Below are positions 1-7,962 of a stretch of DNA of 34,868 nt, in pieces. Origin of the DNA: UBA4658 sp002405485 (GTDB taxonomy: Bacteria > Planctomycetota > Phycisphaerae > Phycisphaerales > UBA1924); NCBI GenBank assembly GCA_036823255.1, contig DAISGC010000037.1, forward strand, positions 1 through 34,868. The letters run 5' to 3'. The first letter of the stretch is position 1; every line of letters begins with the position of its first letter. The position numbers and the translations under genes were made by a program. The notes beneath the pieces are model-generated. The model had not been told where the DNA came from. It did not search any database and was given only the letters and a program-made list of their open reading frames with translations.

Positions 1-453
1 CCAGTCGGGGCTTGCATAGTCGGCGCCGAGCCACTGCACGTCGCGTTTGATCGCTTCGACGTATTCCATTTCCTCCTTCGTGGGATTGGTGTCGTCGAAG
101 CGGAGGTTGAACTTGCCGTCGTACTGGCGTGAAAGCACGGAGTTCAGACAGATGCTCTTGGCGTGGCCGATGTGCAACCACCCGTTGGGCTCAGGGGGAA
201 ATCGCGTGTGCACGCGCGGCTTGCCGACACGCCTGCCCGGGCCGGCGATCGGCGGCTTGACCTTGCCGTGCTCGATGGTCTCCGGGATTCCAGCGTCGGC
301 CGTGTCTCGCCACGATCCCCACTTCCCGCTTTGGATGTCGTTATCGATGATCTGCTGGATGAAGTTCAAGGGGCGAGCGGGCGTCGATGCCGGCGGATGG
401 GCCGGGAGGTTCGAGGGGTTGCCGGAAGTCGATTTGGAGGTGGGGTCTGCCAT
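1..453 (-). CDS. glnS: Glutaminyl-tRNA synthetase, N-terminal 151 residues (runs off the window)
   Basis: Class I aminoacyl-tRNA synthetase that charges tRNA-Gln with glutamine in the cytoplasm. Residues 82-98 carry the GlnRS signature HTRFPPEPNG-LHIGH, which includes the class I HIGH motif, followed by FNLRFDDTNPTKEE at about 115-128, also typical of GlnRS. The N-terminus has the usual 'NFI.QII..D..SGK' helix at about 30-44. Between this helix and the signature lie about 36 residues that are not usual in the family, where the two are normally only a few residues apart. The first ~28 residues are Ser/Pro/Thr-rich. The ATG at 453 is chosen because it gives a complete N-terminus; there is no clear Shine-Dalgarno, but a TACCCT hexamer lies 8 bases upstream. 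The C-terminal part lies outside the window. Confidence 0.95.
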   Translation of the reverse strand, partial: MADPTSKSTSGNPSNLPAHPPASTPARPLNFIQQIIDNDIQSGKWGSWRDTADAGIPETIEHGKVKPPIAGPGRRVGKPRVHTRFPPEPNGWLHIGHAKSICLNSVLSRQYDGKFNLRFDDTNPTKEEMEYVEAIKRDVQWLGADYASPDW

Positions 454-461
454 GGAACGGA

Positions 462-467
462 AGGGTA
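462..467 (-). promoter_or_regulatory. Putative -10 box of glnS
   Basis: On the minus strand the hexamer TACCCT ends 8 bases before the glnS ATG. No Shine-Dalgarno is visible in between. If it is a sigma-70-type -10, transcription would start at or next to the ATG. No good -35 is seen. Confidence 0.35.
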
Positions 468-516
468 AGTCCGCGGGACCCCGGATTCCTGCCCGATGGG
501 CCCGAGCGATCCCGGC

Positions 517-759
517 CTAGGCCTTCGGGGAGCCGCGCCTGCAGGCGATGCGAAAGTCGTTGGCGGCAACGACCATCCACACCGCCTCCAGAGCGACCCC
601 CGCCCATGCCTCCTTGAAGATCAGCGAGACGCCAAGCAGAGTCGCCCCGACGAAGTTCATGACGGCGAGGGTCATCGGCGGGAGCTTGCGCTTCCACACG
701 AATGCGGCGACGATCATGACCATGCCGATCCAGCCGATGATCTCGATGAACAGTTCCAT
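517..759 (-). CDS. Small membrane protein, CBU_0592-like
   Basis: 80-residue protein with two or three predicted membrane segments (about residues 5-21, 27-47 and 50-66) and a short basic tail. The opening pattern 'E.IGWIGMV.IVAAF' followed by a second hydrophobic hairpin resembles the short CBU_0592-like domain proteins found across many bacteria; their function is not known. The ATG at 759 is preceded by GGAGG six bases upstream, which fixes the start. It lies between glnS and a divergent DUF1801 gene. The family assignment is by pattern only; the call as a membrane protein is firm. Confidence 0.7.
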   Translation of the reverse strand: MELFIEIIGWIGMVMIVAAFVWKRKLPPMTLAVMNFVGATLLGVSLIFKEAWAGVALEAVWMVVAANDFRIACRRGSPKA

Positions 760-810
760 GCCGATCCTCCGGGGCCGCGATCATGTGAGCGGCTCTGCAT
801 CGTTGGGGCC

Positions 811-838
811 TTGCGGGGCGGACAGATCGGAGTAGACT
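811..838 (+). promoter_or_regulatory. Putative sigma-70 promoter, leaderless start for the DUF1801 gene
   Basis: TTGCGG (811-816) and TAGACT (833-838) are separated by 16 bases. The -10 box ends 6 bases before the ATG at 845, so the expected transcription start falls on the start codon, and there is no ribosome binding site in between. Confidence 0.5.
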
Positions 839-844
839 GGGCGC

Positions 845-1465
845 ATGCCTTCCAAAGCGACGACCGTTGAGGGGTATCTCGCAGAGCTTCCGCCGGATCG
901 GCGATCCGCGATCGAGACGGTCCGAAAGGTGTTCCGGGACAACCTCGGCAAGGGTTACGAGGAGCGGATGCAATACGGGATGATCGGCTATTGCGTCCCG
1001 CACAGCGTCTTTCCGGCGGGGTATCACTGCGACCCGAAGCAGCCGCTGCCGTTCGCTGGTCTTGCATCGCAAAAGGGGCACATGTCTCTCTACCTCATGG
1101 GGTTGTACATGTCGCCAAGGGCGCGAGAGGCGTTCGAGACGGCATGGAAGAAAGCGGGGAAGAAGCTGGACATGGGCAAGTCCTGCGTTCGCTTCAAGAA
1201 GATCGAGGATCTGGCGCTGGATGTGCTCGCAGCGACGCTGCGATCGATGCCATGCGAGGCGTTTGTTGAGCAGTACCAGTCTGCCCTGGACGGGCGCGGC
1301 GGAGGCGGTGCGAGCGGATCCGCCCCGTCGAAGGGGTCGCGACCCGGGCGCGATCGATCGCACTCGGCATCTTCCGCCGGTGGCAAGTCCGCGACGAGGA
1401 AGACGCCCGAGGCGAGGTCCAAGAAGGCCTCGAAGAAAGCCGGCGGGCGATCCACGCGGGCCTGA
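845..1465 (+). CDS. DUF1801/YdhG-like domain protein with a basic C-terminal tail
   Basis: 206 residues. Residues 1 to about 150 match the DUF1801 (YdhG-like) fold: the 'TVEGYLAELP..RR.AIE.VR' N-terminal helix, a central 'GY..RMQYGMIGYCVP' region, the strand 'HMSLYLMGLYM', and the 'MGKSCVRFKKIEDLALDVL' segment near the end. The biochemical role of this family is not established. Residues from about 151 on are low-complexity, rich in Gly, Ser, Ala, Lys and Arg, and resemble the tails of histone H1-like bacterial DNA-binding proteins. The start at 845 sits directly behind a promoter-like pair of hexamers. The gene is followed after 21 bases by an EamA transporter on the same strand. Confidence 0.85.
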   Translation: MPSKATTVEGYLAELPPDRRSAIETVRKVFRDNLGKGYEERMQYGMIGYCVPHSVFPAGYHCDPKQPLPFAGLASQKGHMSLYLMGLYMSPRAREAFETAWKKAGKKLDMGKSCVRFKKIEDLALDVLAATLRSMPCEAFVEQYQSALDGRGGGGASGSAPSKGSRPGRDRSHSASSAGGKSATRKTPEARSKKASKKAGGRSTRA

Positions 1466-1486
1466 GAGGAAGCTATCGTCCGCTCC

Positions 1487-2485
1487 GTGTCCGAGTCGCA
1501 CTCGCATGATTCGACCCCTTCGCCAACGCTTGGCGTGGTGACGGTCGTGATGACCCTGCTGGGCTGGTCGAGCGTGCCGCTGTTCATCGCGCACTTCTCG
1601 CGGGACATGGACGTGTGGTCGAGCAACGGATGGCGGTATGCGTTCAGCGCGTTGCTCTGGGCGCCGGTCCTGCTGCTCGCCCATGCCCGCCGTCGCGTGC
1701 CGGCCGGGCTCTGGCAGAACGCGCTGGTTCCCGCGCTGCTGAACGCGCTCGGGCAGGCCGCCTTTGCCTGGTCGTTTTACAACATCGACCCGGCAACGGC
1801 GACATTCGGGCTGCGCTTGCAGATCGTCTTTGTCGCGATCGGGGCCTATCTCCTGTTTCCAAGCGAACGGGCGGTGCTGCGACGGCCCGCGGCATGGGCC
1901 GGCATCGTGCTTGTGCTCGGCGGGATCGCCGGCACGCTGCTCCTGGCCGACCAGGACAACCTCCCCACCGACGTCGCGGGAACGACCGCCAGCTACGCGT
2001 TCGGCGTCACGCTCGCGGTCATTTCCGGGCTGCTCTTTGCCGGCTATGCCCTGAGCGTCCGAAAGTTCATGCATCGCTACCACCCGGTCACGGCGTTCGC
2101 GGCCATCAGCCAGTACACGTCGGTCGTGCTCGTGGGCCTCATGCTTGTGCTCGCGCGAGACCCAGCGCAGGGCACGCCCGACGGCGGGCTGCACGCCCTG
2201 GCGATCGGGGCCGGTCCCTTTGCGCTGCTCCTGCTCAGTGCAGTCATCGGCATCGCGCTCGGTCACGTGTTCTACTACATATCGATCGCCCGGCTGGGCG
2301 TGGCGGTCTCCAGCGGCGTGATCCAGTTGCAGCCGTTCTGCGTGGCGGTGGCCCAGCTTGCGCTGTTCGACAAGCCGCTGACCGTCGGCCAGTGGATCTG
2401 CGGCTCCCTGGCCGTGCTCGGGGCGGTGCTGCTTCTGCACACCCAATGGATGCTGAGCAGACCAGCTCTGCCGAGCGGTGACTAG
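1487..2485 (+). CDS. EamA/DMT-superfamily transporter
   Basis: 332-residue integral membrane protein with about ten hydrophobic segments arranged as two EamA repeats, typical in length for drug/metabolite transporters. The first repeat begins 'VVTVVMTLLGWSSVPLFI' and the second near residue 165 ('SYAFGVTLAVISGLLFAGYAL'). The substrate cannot be told from sequence. The GTG at 1487 is used: GAGAGGA at 1465-1471 is a Shine-Dalgarno overlapping the end of the upstream gene, although 15 bases is a long spacing; a TATCGT hexamer (1474-1479) also lies 7 bases before the GTG. There is no nearby ATG that gives the conserved first helix. Confidence 0.88.
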   Translation: MSESHSHDSTPSPTLGVVTVVMTLLGWSSVPLFIAHFSRDMDVWSSNGWRYAFSALLWAPVLLLAHARRRVPAGLWQNALVPALLNALGQAAFAWSFYNIDPATATFGLRLQIVFVAIGAYLLFPSERAVLRRPAAWAGIVLVLGGIAGTLLLADQDNLPTDVAGTTASYAFGVTLAVISGLLFAGYALSVRKFMHRYHPVTAFAAISQYTSVVLVGLMLVLARDPAQGTPDGGLHALAIGAGPFALLLLSAVIGIALGHVFYYISIARLGVAVSSGVIQLQPFCVAVAQLALFDKPLTVGQWICGSLAVLGAVLLLHTQWMLSRPALPSGD

Positions 2486-2490
2486 ACCGG

Positions 2491-2496
2491 TATCCT
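2491..2496 (+). promoter_or_regulatory. Putative -10 box of purE
   Basis: TATCCT ends 7 bases before the purE ATG at 2504, with only CATCATC in between and no Shine-Dalgarno. It begins 5 bases after the stop of the upstream transporter gene. This suggests a leaderless or near-leaderless purEK mRNA. Confidence 0.4.
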
Positions 2497-2503
2497 CATC
2501 ATC

Positions 2504-3076
2504 ATGCACCCGACTGTCGGCATCATCATGGGGTCAAGGAGCGACTGGGACACCATGGAGCACGCGGCGGGAACGCTCGAGCGGCTGGGTGTCCCGCACG
2601 AGGTCCGCGTCGTCTCGGCCCATCGGACGCCTGATCTTCTATTCGAGTATGCGTCGTCGGCTGAGAGCCGGGGGCTTATGGCCATCATCGCCGGCGCCGG
2701 CGGCGCGGCCCACCTGCCGGGAATGTGCGCCAGCAAGACGGCGGTACCGGTGCTCGGGGTCCCCGTGCAGAGCAAGTCGCTGCAGGGGGTGGACTCGCTG
2801 CTGTCGATCGTGCAGATGCCCGCGGGCGTGCCGGTGGGCACGTTCGCCATCGGGCGGGCCGGCGCGATCAACGCCGCTCTGTTTGCCGCCGCAATCGTCG
2901 GGACTCGCCATCCGCAGTTTCTCGCGGCTCTTCGGCAGTATCGCGAGCAGCAGACGGCGCTGGTGCTGGAACATCCGGATCCGCGCGTCCCAGATCTCGA
3001 GATTCCGCCGCAGCACTTCGCACCGGGCACCCCGGGCGCCCGACCACCTGCGCCTTCGGGCGGAGGCGTGCAGTGA
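2504..3076 (+). CDS. purE: 5-(carboxyamino)imidazole ribonucleotide mutase
   Basis: Class I PurE converts N5-CAIR (the product of PurK) to CAIR in de novo purine synthesis. The protein has 190 residues and shows the hallmark 'GIIMGSRSDWDTM' N-terminus, 'RVVSAHRTPD' with the catalytic His, the 'IIAGAGGAAHLPGM' loop, and 'GVPVQSKSLQGVDSLLSIVQMPAGVPVGTFAIG'. The last 25 or so residues (Pro/Gly-rich) extend beyond the usual ~165-residue length. The stop codon overlaps the purK start in GTGA, so the two are probably translationally coupled. Confidence 0.98.
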   Translation: MHPTVGIIMGSRSDWDTMEHAAGTLERLGVPHEVRVVSAHRTPDLLFEYASSAESRGLMAIIAGAGGAAHLPGMCASKTAVPVLGVPVQSKSLQGVDSLLSIVQMPAGVPVGTFAIGRAGAINAALFAAAIVGTRHPQFLAALRQYREQQTALVLEHPDPRVPDLEIPPQHFAPGTPGARPPAPSGGGVQ

Positions 3077-4215
3077 TCATCGGCGTGCTGGGCGGCGGGC
3101 AGCTCGGGCGGATGCTCGCGCTCTCGGGCATTCCCCTTGGCCTCCGGTTCCGGTTCCTGGACCCATCTGCCGATTGCCCGGCGGCGGACCTCGGCGAGGT
3201 CGTCGTCGCGGAGTACGACGATTCGGACGCGCTCGCCCGATTCGCCAGGGGCCTGCACGCGGTGACCTATGAGTTCGAGAACGTGCCCGCCGAGTCGGCT
3301 CGCCGACTTGCGCAGCACGCACCGGTGCATCCCTCCGAGCGTGCGCTCGCCACGGCTCAGGACCGCTTGGCGGAGAAGACCTGCTTCCAGTCGCTGGGCA
3401 TCCAGACGCCGGAGTTCGCTCCGGTGGATTCCCTCGACGATCTGCGTGCCGCGATCGTGCGGATCGGCCTGCCGAGCGTGCTCAAGACCCGGCGCTTCGG
3501 GTATGACGGCAAGGGACAGGTGGTTCTGCGCACGACGGCGGACGTGGACATGGCATGGCGAACGCTGGGTGAGCCGCGACTGCGCCGCGCCGCCCGGAGC
3601 TCATCGGAACAGGCGGAGGCCCGGGCAGATCTCATCCTTGAGCAGTTCGTGCCGTTTGCGCGGGAGCTCTCGATTCTCGGGGTGCGTTCGCTCGATGGCG
3701 CGACGAGGTTCTATCCGCCGGTGGAGAATCGGCACAGCGGTGGCATTCTGAGTCGATCCGTTGCGCCGGCGCCGGAGTCCGGGGCGGCCGATGGACTGCT
3801 TCAGTCCGCCGCGGAGAGCGTGCTGCGGGCGCTCGGATACGTCGGGGTGCTGGCGATCGAGTTCTTCGAGATGAGTGATGGACGGCTGCTGGCCAATGAA
3901 ATGGCCCCGCGCGTGCACAACAGCGGGCACTGGTCGATCGAAGGAGCGTCGTGCTCGCAGTTCGAGAATCACGTGCGTGCGGTGGCCGGGCTGCCCCTTG
4001 GATCGACGGCCCCCCGCGGACAGAGCGTGATGCTGAACATCATCGGCGCCGAGCCGGACCCGGGCGTGTTCTCGATCGAGGGCGTGCACGTGCACATGTA
4101 CGGCAAACAGCCCCGTGCGGGTCGGAAGCTCGGACATCTCACGGTGTGCGAGCACCGACCCGAAGACGCGCTCGCCAAGGCCGCGCGGGCCGAGGCGATG
4201 CTGAGAAACTGCTGA
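3073..4215 (+). CDS. purK: 5-(carboxyamino)imidazole ribonucleotide synthase
   Basis: ATP-grasp ligase that carboxylates AIR with bicarbonate and ATP, giving N5-CAIR for PurE. The GTG at 3073 is chosen because the protein then begins 'IIGVLGGGQLGRMLA', the exact PurK N-terminus; the open frame continues upstream inside purE but that part is not PurK-like. Further motifs are 'YEFENVP', 'KTRRFGYDGKGQ' (the ATP-grasp Lys/Gly loop), 'FARELSILGVRS', 'FYPPVENRHSGGIL' and 'LLANEMAPRVHNSGHW', with Glu and Asn ligands for metal. 380 residues, normal for the family. It overlaps purE by four bases. Confidence 0.98.
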   Translation: MIIGVLGGGQLGRMLALSGIPLGLRFRFLDPSADCPAADLGEVVVAEYDDSDALARFARGLHAVTYEFENVPAESARRLAQHAPVHPSERALATAQDRLAEKTCFQSLGIQTPEFAPVDSLDDLRAAIVRIGLPSVLKTRRFGYDGKGQVVLRTTADVDMAWRTLGEPRLRRAARSSSEQAEARADLILEQFVPFARELSILGVRSLDGATRFYPPVENRHSGGILSRSVAPAPESGAADGLLQSAAESVLRALGYVGVLAIEFFEMSDGRLLANEMAPRVHNSGHWSIEGASCSQFENHVRAVAGLPLGSTAPRGQSVMLNIIGAEPDPGVFSIEGVHVHMYGKQPRAGRKLGHLTVCEHRPEDALAKAARAEAMLRNC

Positions 4216-4232
4216 CGAAGGCAACGCCGGGT

Positions 4233-5537
4233 TCAGATCGGCGATTCGTCGGGCGGGGCGGGCTTGATGCTCAGCAGCACGCGATCGACGCGAGTCCGGT
4301 CCATGTCGACGATCTCGAAGACGAACCGCTCATGTTCGAAGCGGTCGCCGGTGGCGGGCACGCGCCCCATGTATGCCATGATGAACCCTCCAAGGGTGTC
4401 GAAGTCAGCCTGATCCTCCTTGGGGAGCGCCTCCACACCCATGAGGTCGCGGAGCTCGCTGGTCGAGAGCATGCCATCAAGCAGAAACGAACCGTCGGAT
4501 CGGCGGACGATCTGCGGATCGGGGGCTCCGCCGGAGATTGCGACCTCTCCCAGCAGGGCCTCGACCAGATCATTGAGGGTGATGAGCCCCACCAGCACGC
4601 CGTACTCGTCGATCACGAACGCGATGTGCTGACCCGATCGCTTGAAGCGGTCCAGCACGCGGATCGCGGGCGCGGCGTCGGGCACGAACAAGGGCTTGCG
4701 GCACAACGATCGCAGGCTGATGTCCTCGGTGATGAGGCTGTTCTTGACCAGGTCCTTCAGATGCACGACGCCGATCAGGTGATCCAGGTCTCCGTCGCAG
4801 ATCGGAAAGTGCGAGTGCGAACTGGTCGCCACGGCGACCTTGATGCGCTGCACCCCGTCGCTCACGTCCAGCCAGTCGATGTCCTTTCGGGGAACCATGA
4901 CCTGCCGAACTCGCTGATCGCCCAGTTCCAGCACACGCTCGACGATCTGTCGCTCGGCCTTCTCGAACTCGCCGGTGGCCTCCCCGCTCTTCAGGATCGC
5001 TTTCACCTCCGCCTCGGCCTCGCCCTCGTCGTACCTGCGGGCCGGAAGGAGCTTGAGCACCAGTTCCGTCGATACCGACAGCGCCCACACCAGCGGCGCC
5101 GCCGCGACGCTCAGCCATCGCATCGGAATGGCCAGGACCGAGGCGATGGGCTCGGCATAGGTCTGCGCCAGGCGCTTGGGCACCAGCTCTCCAGCGACCA
5201 GCGTCACGAACGTGATCACCAGCACGGTGAGTCCCAAGGACACCCCACGGGCCGTGTCCGGGGACAGGCCCCATTCCCCCAATGACGGCGTGATCTTGTC
5301 GGCGATCGCGGACTCCCCGACGGCGCCCGTCAGAATGCCCATGAGCGTGATCCCGATCTGCACGGTCGACAGGTACCGGGTGGGATGATCGAGCAGATAC
5401 ACGGCGGCCTGCGCCCCCGCGGACCCCTTGGCCGATCGCGCCTCGAGCTGCGCCCGCTTGCTGGACACAAGCGCCATCTCCGACATCACAAAGACGCTGT
5501 TGATCAGGATGAGGGTGAGAACAAGTGCGATTTCCAT
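4233..5537 (-). CDS. CNNM/DUF21-CBS transporter-like protein (HlyC/CorC family)
   Basis: 434 residues. The N-terminal DUF21/CNNM membrane domain (about 1-190) has four hydrophobic segments and the motif 'MSEMALVSSKRAQLE'. Two CBS domains follow (about 205-330: 'VMVPRKDIDWLDV' and 'FVIDEYGVLVGLITLNDLVEALLGE'). A C-terminal CorC_HlyC transporter-associated domain ends the protein ('DTLGGFIMAYMGRVPATGDRF'). Family members are linked to divalent cation, especially Mg2+, transport or efflux; the older label 'hemolysin' is historical. The ATG at 5537 places the first membrane helix at the N-terminus; the frame is open 20 codons further but that extension overlaps the divergent promoter. It is convergent with purK. 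Confidence 0.93.
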   Translation of the reverse strand: MEIALVLTLILINSVFVMSEMALVSSKRAQLEARSAKGSAGAQAAVYLLDHPTRYLSTVQIGITLMGILTGAVGESAIADKITPSLGEWGLSPDTARGVSLGLTVLVITFVTLVAGELVPKRLAQTYAEPIASVLAIPMRWLSVAAAPLVWALSVSTELVLKLLPARRYDEGEAEAEVKAILKSGEATGEFEKAERQIVERVLELGDQRVRQVMVPRKDIDWLDVSDGVQRIKVAVATSSHSHFPICDGDLDHLIGVVHLKDLVKNSLITEDISLRSLCRKPLFVPDAAPAIRVLDRFKRSGQHIAFVIDEYGVLVGLITLNDLVEALLGEVAISGGAPDPQIVRRSDGSFLLDGMLSTSELRDLMGVEALPKEDQADFDTLGGFIMAYMGRVPATGDRFEHERFVFEIVDMDRTRVDRVLLSIKPAPPDESPI

Positions 5538-5549
5538 GGTGTGGGCCAC

Positions 5550-5555
5550 AGTGTA
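5550..5555 (-). promoter_or_regulatory. Putative -10 box for the CNNM gene
   Basis: TACACT on the minus strand, 12 bases before the ATG at 5537, predicts a leader of about 5 bases. It is back-to-back with the putative -10 of the divergent methyltransferase gene at 5570; the whole divergent gap is only 47 bases. Confidence 0.35.
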
Positions 5556-5569
5556 TCGCGAGCGTCCGC

Positions 5570-5575
5570 TACGCT
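5570..5575 (+). promoter_or_regulatory. Putative -10 box for the methyltransferase gene
   Basis: TACGCT lies 9 bases before the ATG at 5585, and no Shine-Dalgarno lies in between. No convincing -35 element is seen. Confidence 0.3.
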
Positions 5576-5584
5576 GGTCGGCCC

Positions 5585-6427
5585 ATGCCCACGCCACCCG
5601 AGTCTCCCTACGCCAGACCGCTCATCTACGACATTCTGCACGCCCACGGATCCCTCGCCGAGGCTCGGCACATCGTTCGGATCGCGCGAACACTGGTTCA
5701 GACCTCGCGCACCAGACCGCTCCGAGTCCTTGAGCCGGCGTGCGGCACCGGACGGTTCCTGCTGGCCCTGGCCTCGCTCGGGCACACCTGCGTCGGTGTT
5801 GACCTGGACACCGGCATGGCCGAGTTCGCCCGCCAAAGAGCTCGATCCGTCGGCCTGGCACGACGCGTCCGCGTGCACGTGGGCGACATGCGGACCATGG
5901 ATCACGCGATCGGCAGCGCCCCCCCTTCCTCAGCACGCTTCGATCTGGCGTTCTGCCCGGACAACTCCATCCGGCATCTGGCAAGCGATCGAGACTGCGT
6001 GAACCACATCCGATCGACGCTCGCTCTGCTCCGGCCCGGAGGCGTCTATCTGGTCGGGATCGGACTGCTCGATGACCTTGGGGAGGATCCGGTCGAGCAG
6101 GTCTGGCACGCCCGCCGCGGCACGACCACCGTTCGCCAGGTCATCGAGTTCATTCCCCCCGATGCCTCGACGGTCGCTCGCGGCGGTCGTGTCGCCCGTC
6201 GAGAGACCGCGCTGAGCGTCATCAGCGTCAGCACGCCCCGGAGCGAGGAGGACATCGCCACCAGGTACACGCTGCGTTCGTACACGCTCGACCAGTGGAG
6301 AGCGGTGGTGAGGCGGGCCGGCGCCCGGGAGGTCGCCGTCGCCACCGCGGACGGACGGCGAGTCACTCGCCATGCTTCGACGAGGCGGGCGTATGCGTTT
6401 CGGGCGCTTGTCGCCGCGGACCGCTGA
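5585..6427 (+). CDS. Class I SAM-dependent methyltransferase
   Basis: 280 residues. Motif I 'VLEPACGTGRFLLALASLG' (about residues 43-61) is followed by the acidic ribose-binding end 'VGVDLDTGM', then 'VHVGDMRTMD' (motif II region) and 'LAFCPDNSIRHL', and a post-motif strand 'LLRPGGVYLVGIGL'. This is a standard Rossmann methyltransferase; the substrate cannot be assigned. The frame is open 20 codons upstream, but the ATG at 5585 is preferred because the protein then starts just before the conserved 'YD.LHAHGS' helix and a -10-like box sits directly upstream. It is convergent with hldE. Confidence 0.9.
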   Translation: MPTPPESPYARPLIYDILHAHGSLAEARHIVRIARTLVQTSRTRPLRVLEPACGTGRFLLALASLGHTCVGVDLDTGMAEFARQRARSVGLARRVRVHVGDMRTMDHAIGSAPPSSARFDLAFCPDNSIRHLASDRDCVNHIRSTLALLRPGGVYLVGIGLLDDLGEDPVEQVWHARRGTTTVRQVIEFIPPDASTVARGGRVARRETALSVISVSTPRSEEDIATRYTLRSYTLDQWRAVVRRAGAREVAVATADGRRVTRHASTRRAYAFRALVAADR

Positions 6428-6442
6428 TGCTTGCGATGGGAA

Positions 6443-7948
6443 TCAGCCCTGGCGCGCCTTGGTGACGATCGCGGTGGTGCTCTTGCCCTGGATCATCTCC
6501 AGCAGCACGACTCGCCCGCCGCACTCCTGCACAAAGGACGCACCGGGCACCTGGTCGACGCGATACTCGGCGCCCTTGACGAGCACGTCCGGACGCAGCT
6601 CGCGGATCAGTCGCTCGGGTGTGTCGTCGTCGAACACGATCACCGCGTCGACGCACTCCAGCCCGCCGAGCAACTCGGCCCGATCCTGCTCGGCGTTGAT
6701 CGGGCGGGTCGGGTCTTTCTTGCCCTTGAGCCTGCGGACGGAGTCGTCGGAGTTCACGGCGACGATCAGGAAGTCGCCCTCGTCCGCCGCCCGGCGCAGG
6801 AGCGACAGATGACCCGCGTGCAGCACATCGAAGCACCCGTTGGTGAACACGATCGACTGTCCGTCGTTGCGGTGGGCGGCCACCTCGACGAGCAGTTGCT
6901 CAAGGGTTCGGATCTTGCCGCTGAGGCCGGACCCGGCGTGATCACCCTCCAGCCGCATCACTTCGCGGTGGATCTTCTCGATCGGCATGGGCACAACGCC
7001 GAAGACCTCCACCTCGAGGCCCGCCGCGGCGTTGGCGAATCGAACGGCGTCGGCCCAGGGAATGCCGTTGGCCCTTGCTCCGGCGAGAGCGGCAAGCACC
7101 ATGTCCCCCGCGCCGGTGACGTCGTACACGTTCCTGGCGACCGTGGGCACGCTGCGATGCGGTTGCCCGCGCTCCAGAAGCAGCGCACCGTGGCGGTCCA
7201 GCGTGATCACCGCCGCCTCCAGTCGCAGACCCTCCAGCAACAGGCGGGCGATCTCCGCGAACTGGTCGGGCGCGGCGTCACCGGGGGTGGGAACACCCGT
7301 AGCCAGGGCCGCCTCGTGGCGATTGGGCGTGACGGTCGCGCAGCCGCGATACTTGGAATAGTCCTCGATCGCCGCGGGATCGACGAGCACCGGCACGCCC
7401 CGCCCGCGCGCCGACGCGATGACGGCCTGGCAGACCCGCTCCGTGCACACACCCTTGTTGTAGTCCTCAATGCACACCACGTCGGCGCCGGCGATGAGCG
7501 CGTCGGCTCTGGCGATGAGCAGATCCTCGATCTCCGGCCGGAGCGGCTCGCGAGACTCGTAGTCCACGCGGAACATCTTCTGAGGATGTCGATGCTGCGC
7601 AAGGCCGATCAGCGAGCGCTTGACCGTCGTGGGTCGGGACGGATCCGCCACCAGCGCGTCGGCCCCCACACCCGCCGCGGCCAGCGCCGACCGCAGCAGA
7701 TCCGCCTCCCGATCGTCCCCGGTCACTCCGACCGCGTGCACCCTCGCCCGCATGGCGACCAGATCCAGACAGACGTTCGCCGCGCCGCCCGGGCGATCCT
7801 CGCTCCGCTTCACGTGCAGGACCGGCACGGGGGCCTCGGGGCTCAATCGATCGGCATTCCCGAACACGAGCTGATCGAGCATGTAATCGCCGATGACCAC
7901 GGCGTTGAACGGCTTCCAGCGTGACAGTGTGTCCAGCAGCTTGCTCAT
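6443..7948 (-). CDS. hldE: Bifunctional D-glycero-beta-D-manno-heptose-7-phosphate kinase / 1-phosphate adenylyltransferase
   Basis: Makes ADP-heptose precursors by phosphorylating heptose-7-phosphate at C1 and, after dephosphorylation, adding AMP. The 501 residues comprise an N-terminal PfkB/ribokinase domain (about 1-330) with 'VIGDYMLDQLVFG', 'RPGGAANVCLDL' and the anion-hole motif GAGD at 279-282, and a C-terminal cytidylyltransferase-like domain starting with 'FTNGCFDVLHAGH' (HxGH at 377-380), then 'VNSDDSVRRLKG' and 'ISGKST'-type 'IQGKSTTAIV'. Both active sites look complete. It is the last gene of the maf-lpxK-hldE operon, 14 bases after lpxK. Its presence implies a heptose-containing glycan or lipopolysaccharide. 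Confidence 0.96.
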   Translation of the reverse strand: MSKLLDTLSRWKPFNAVVIGDYMLDQLVFGNADRLSPEAPVPVLHVKRSEDRPGGAANVCLDLVAMRARVHAVGVTGDDREADLLRSALAAAGVGADALVADPSRPTTVKRSLIGLAQHRHPQKMFRVDYESREPLRPEIEDLLIARADALIAGADVVCIEDYNKGVCTERVCQAVIASARGRGVPVLVDPAAIEDYSKYRGCATVTPNRHEAALATGVPTPGDAAPDQFAEIARLLLEGLRLEAAVITLDRHGALLLERGQPHRSVPTVARNVYDVTGAGDMVLAALAGARANGIPWADAVRFANAAAGLEVEVFGVVPMPIEKIHREVMRLEGDHAGSGLSGKIRTLEQLLVEVAAHRNDGQSIVFTNGCFDVLHAGHLSLLRRAADEGDFLIVAVNSDDSVRRLKGKKDPTRPINAEQDRAELLGGLECVDAVIVFDDDTPERLIRELRPDVLVKGAEYRVDQVPGASFVQECGGRVVLLEMIQGKSTTAIVTKARQG

Positions 7949-7962
7949 CTGAGGTCTTCAGT

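Noticed and set aside
341..2509. Long 722-codon minus-strand open frame
   Set aside because: It runs antisense to the DUF1801 and EamA genes, both of which have clear family motifs, and its translation is Arg/His-rich without motifs. Long antisense frames are expected at this GC content.
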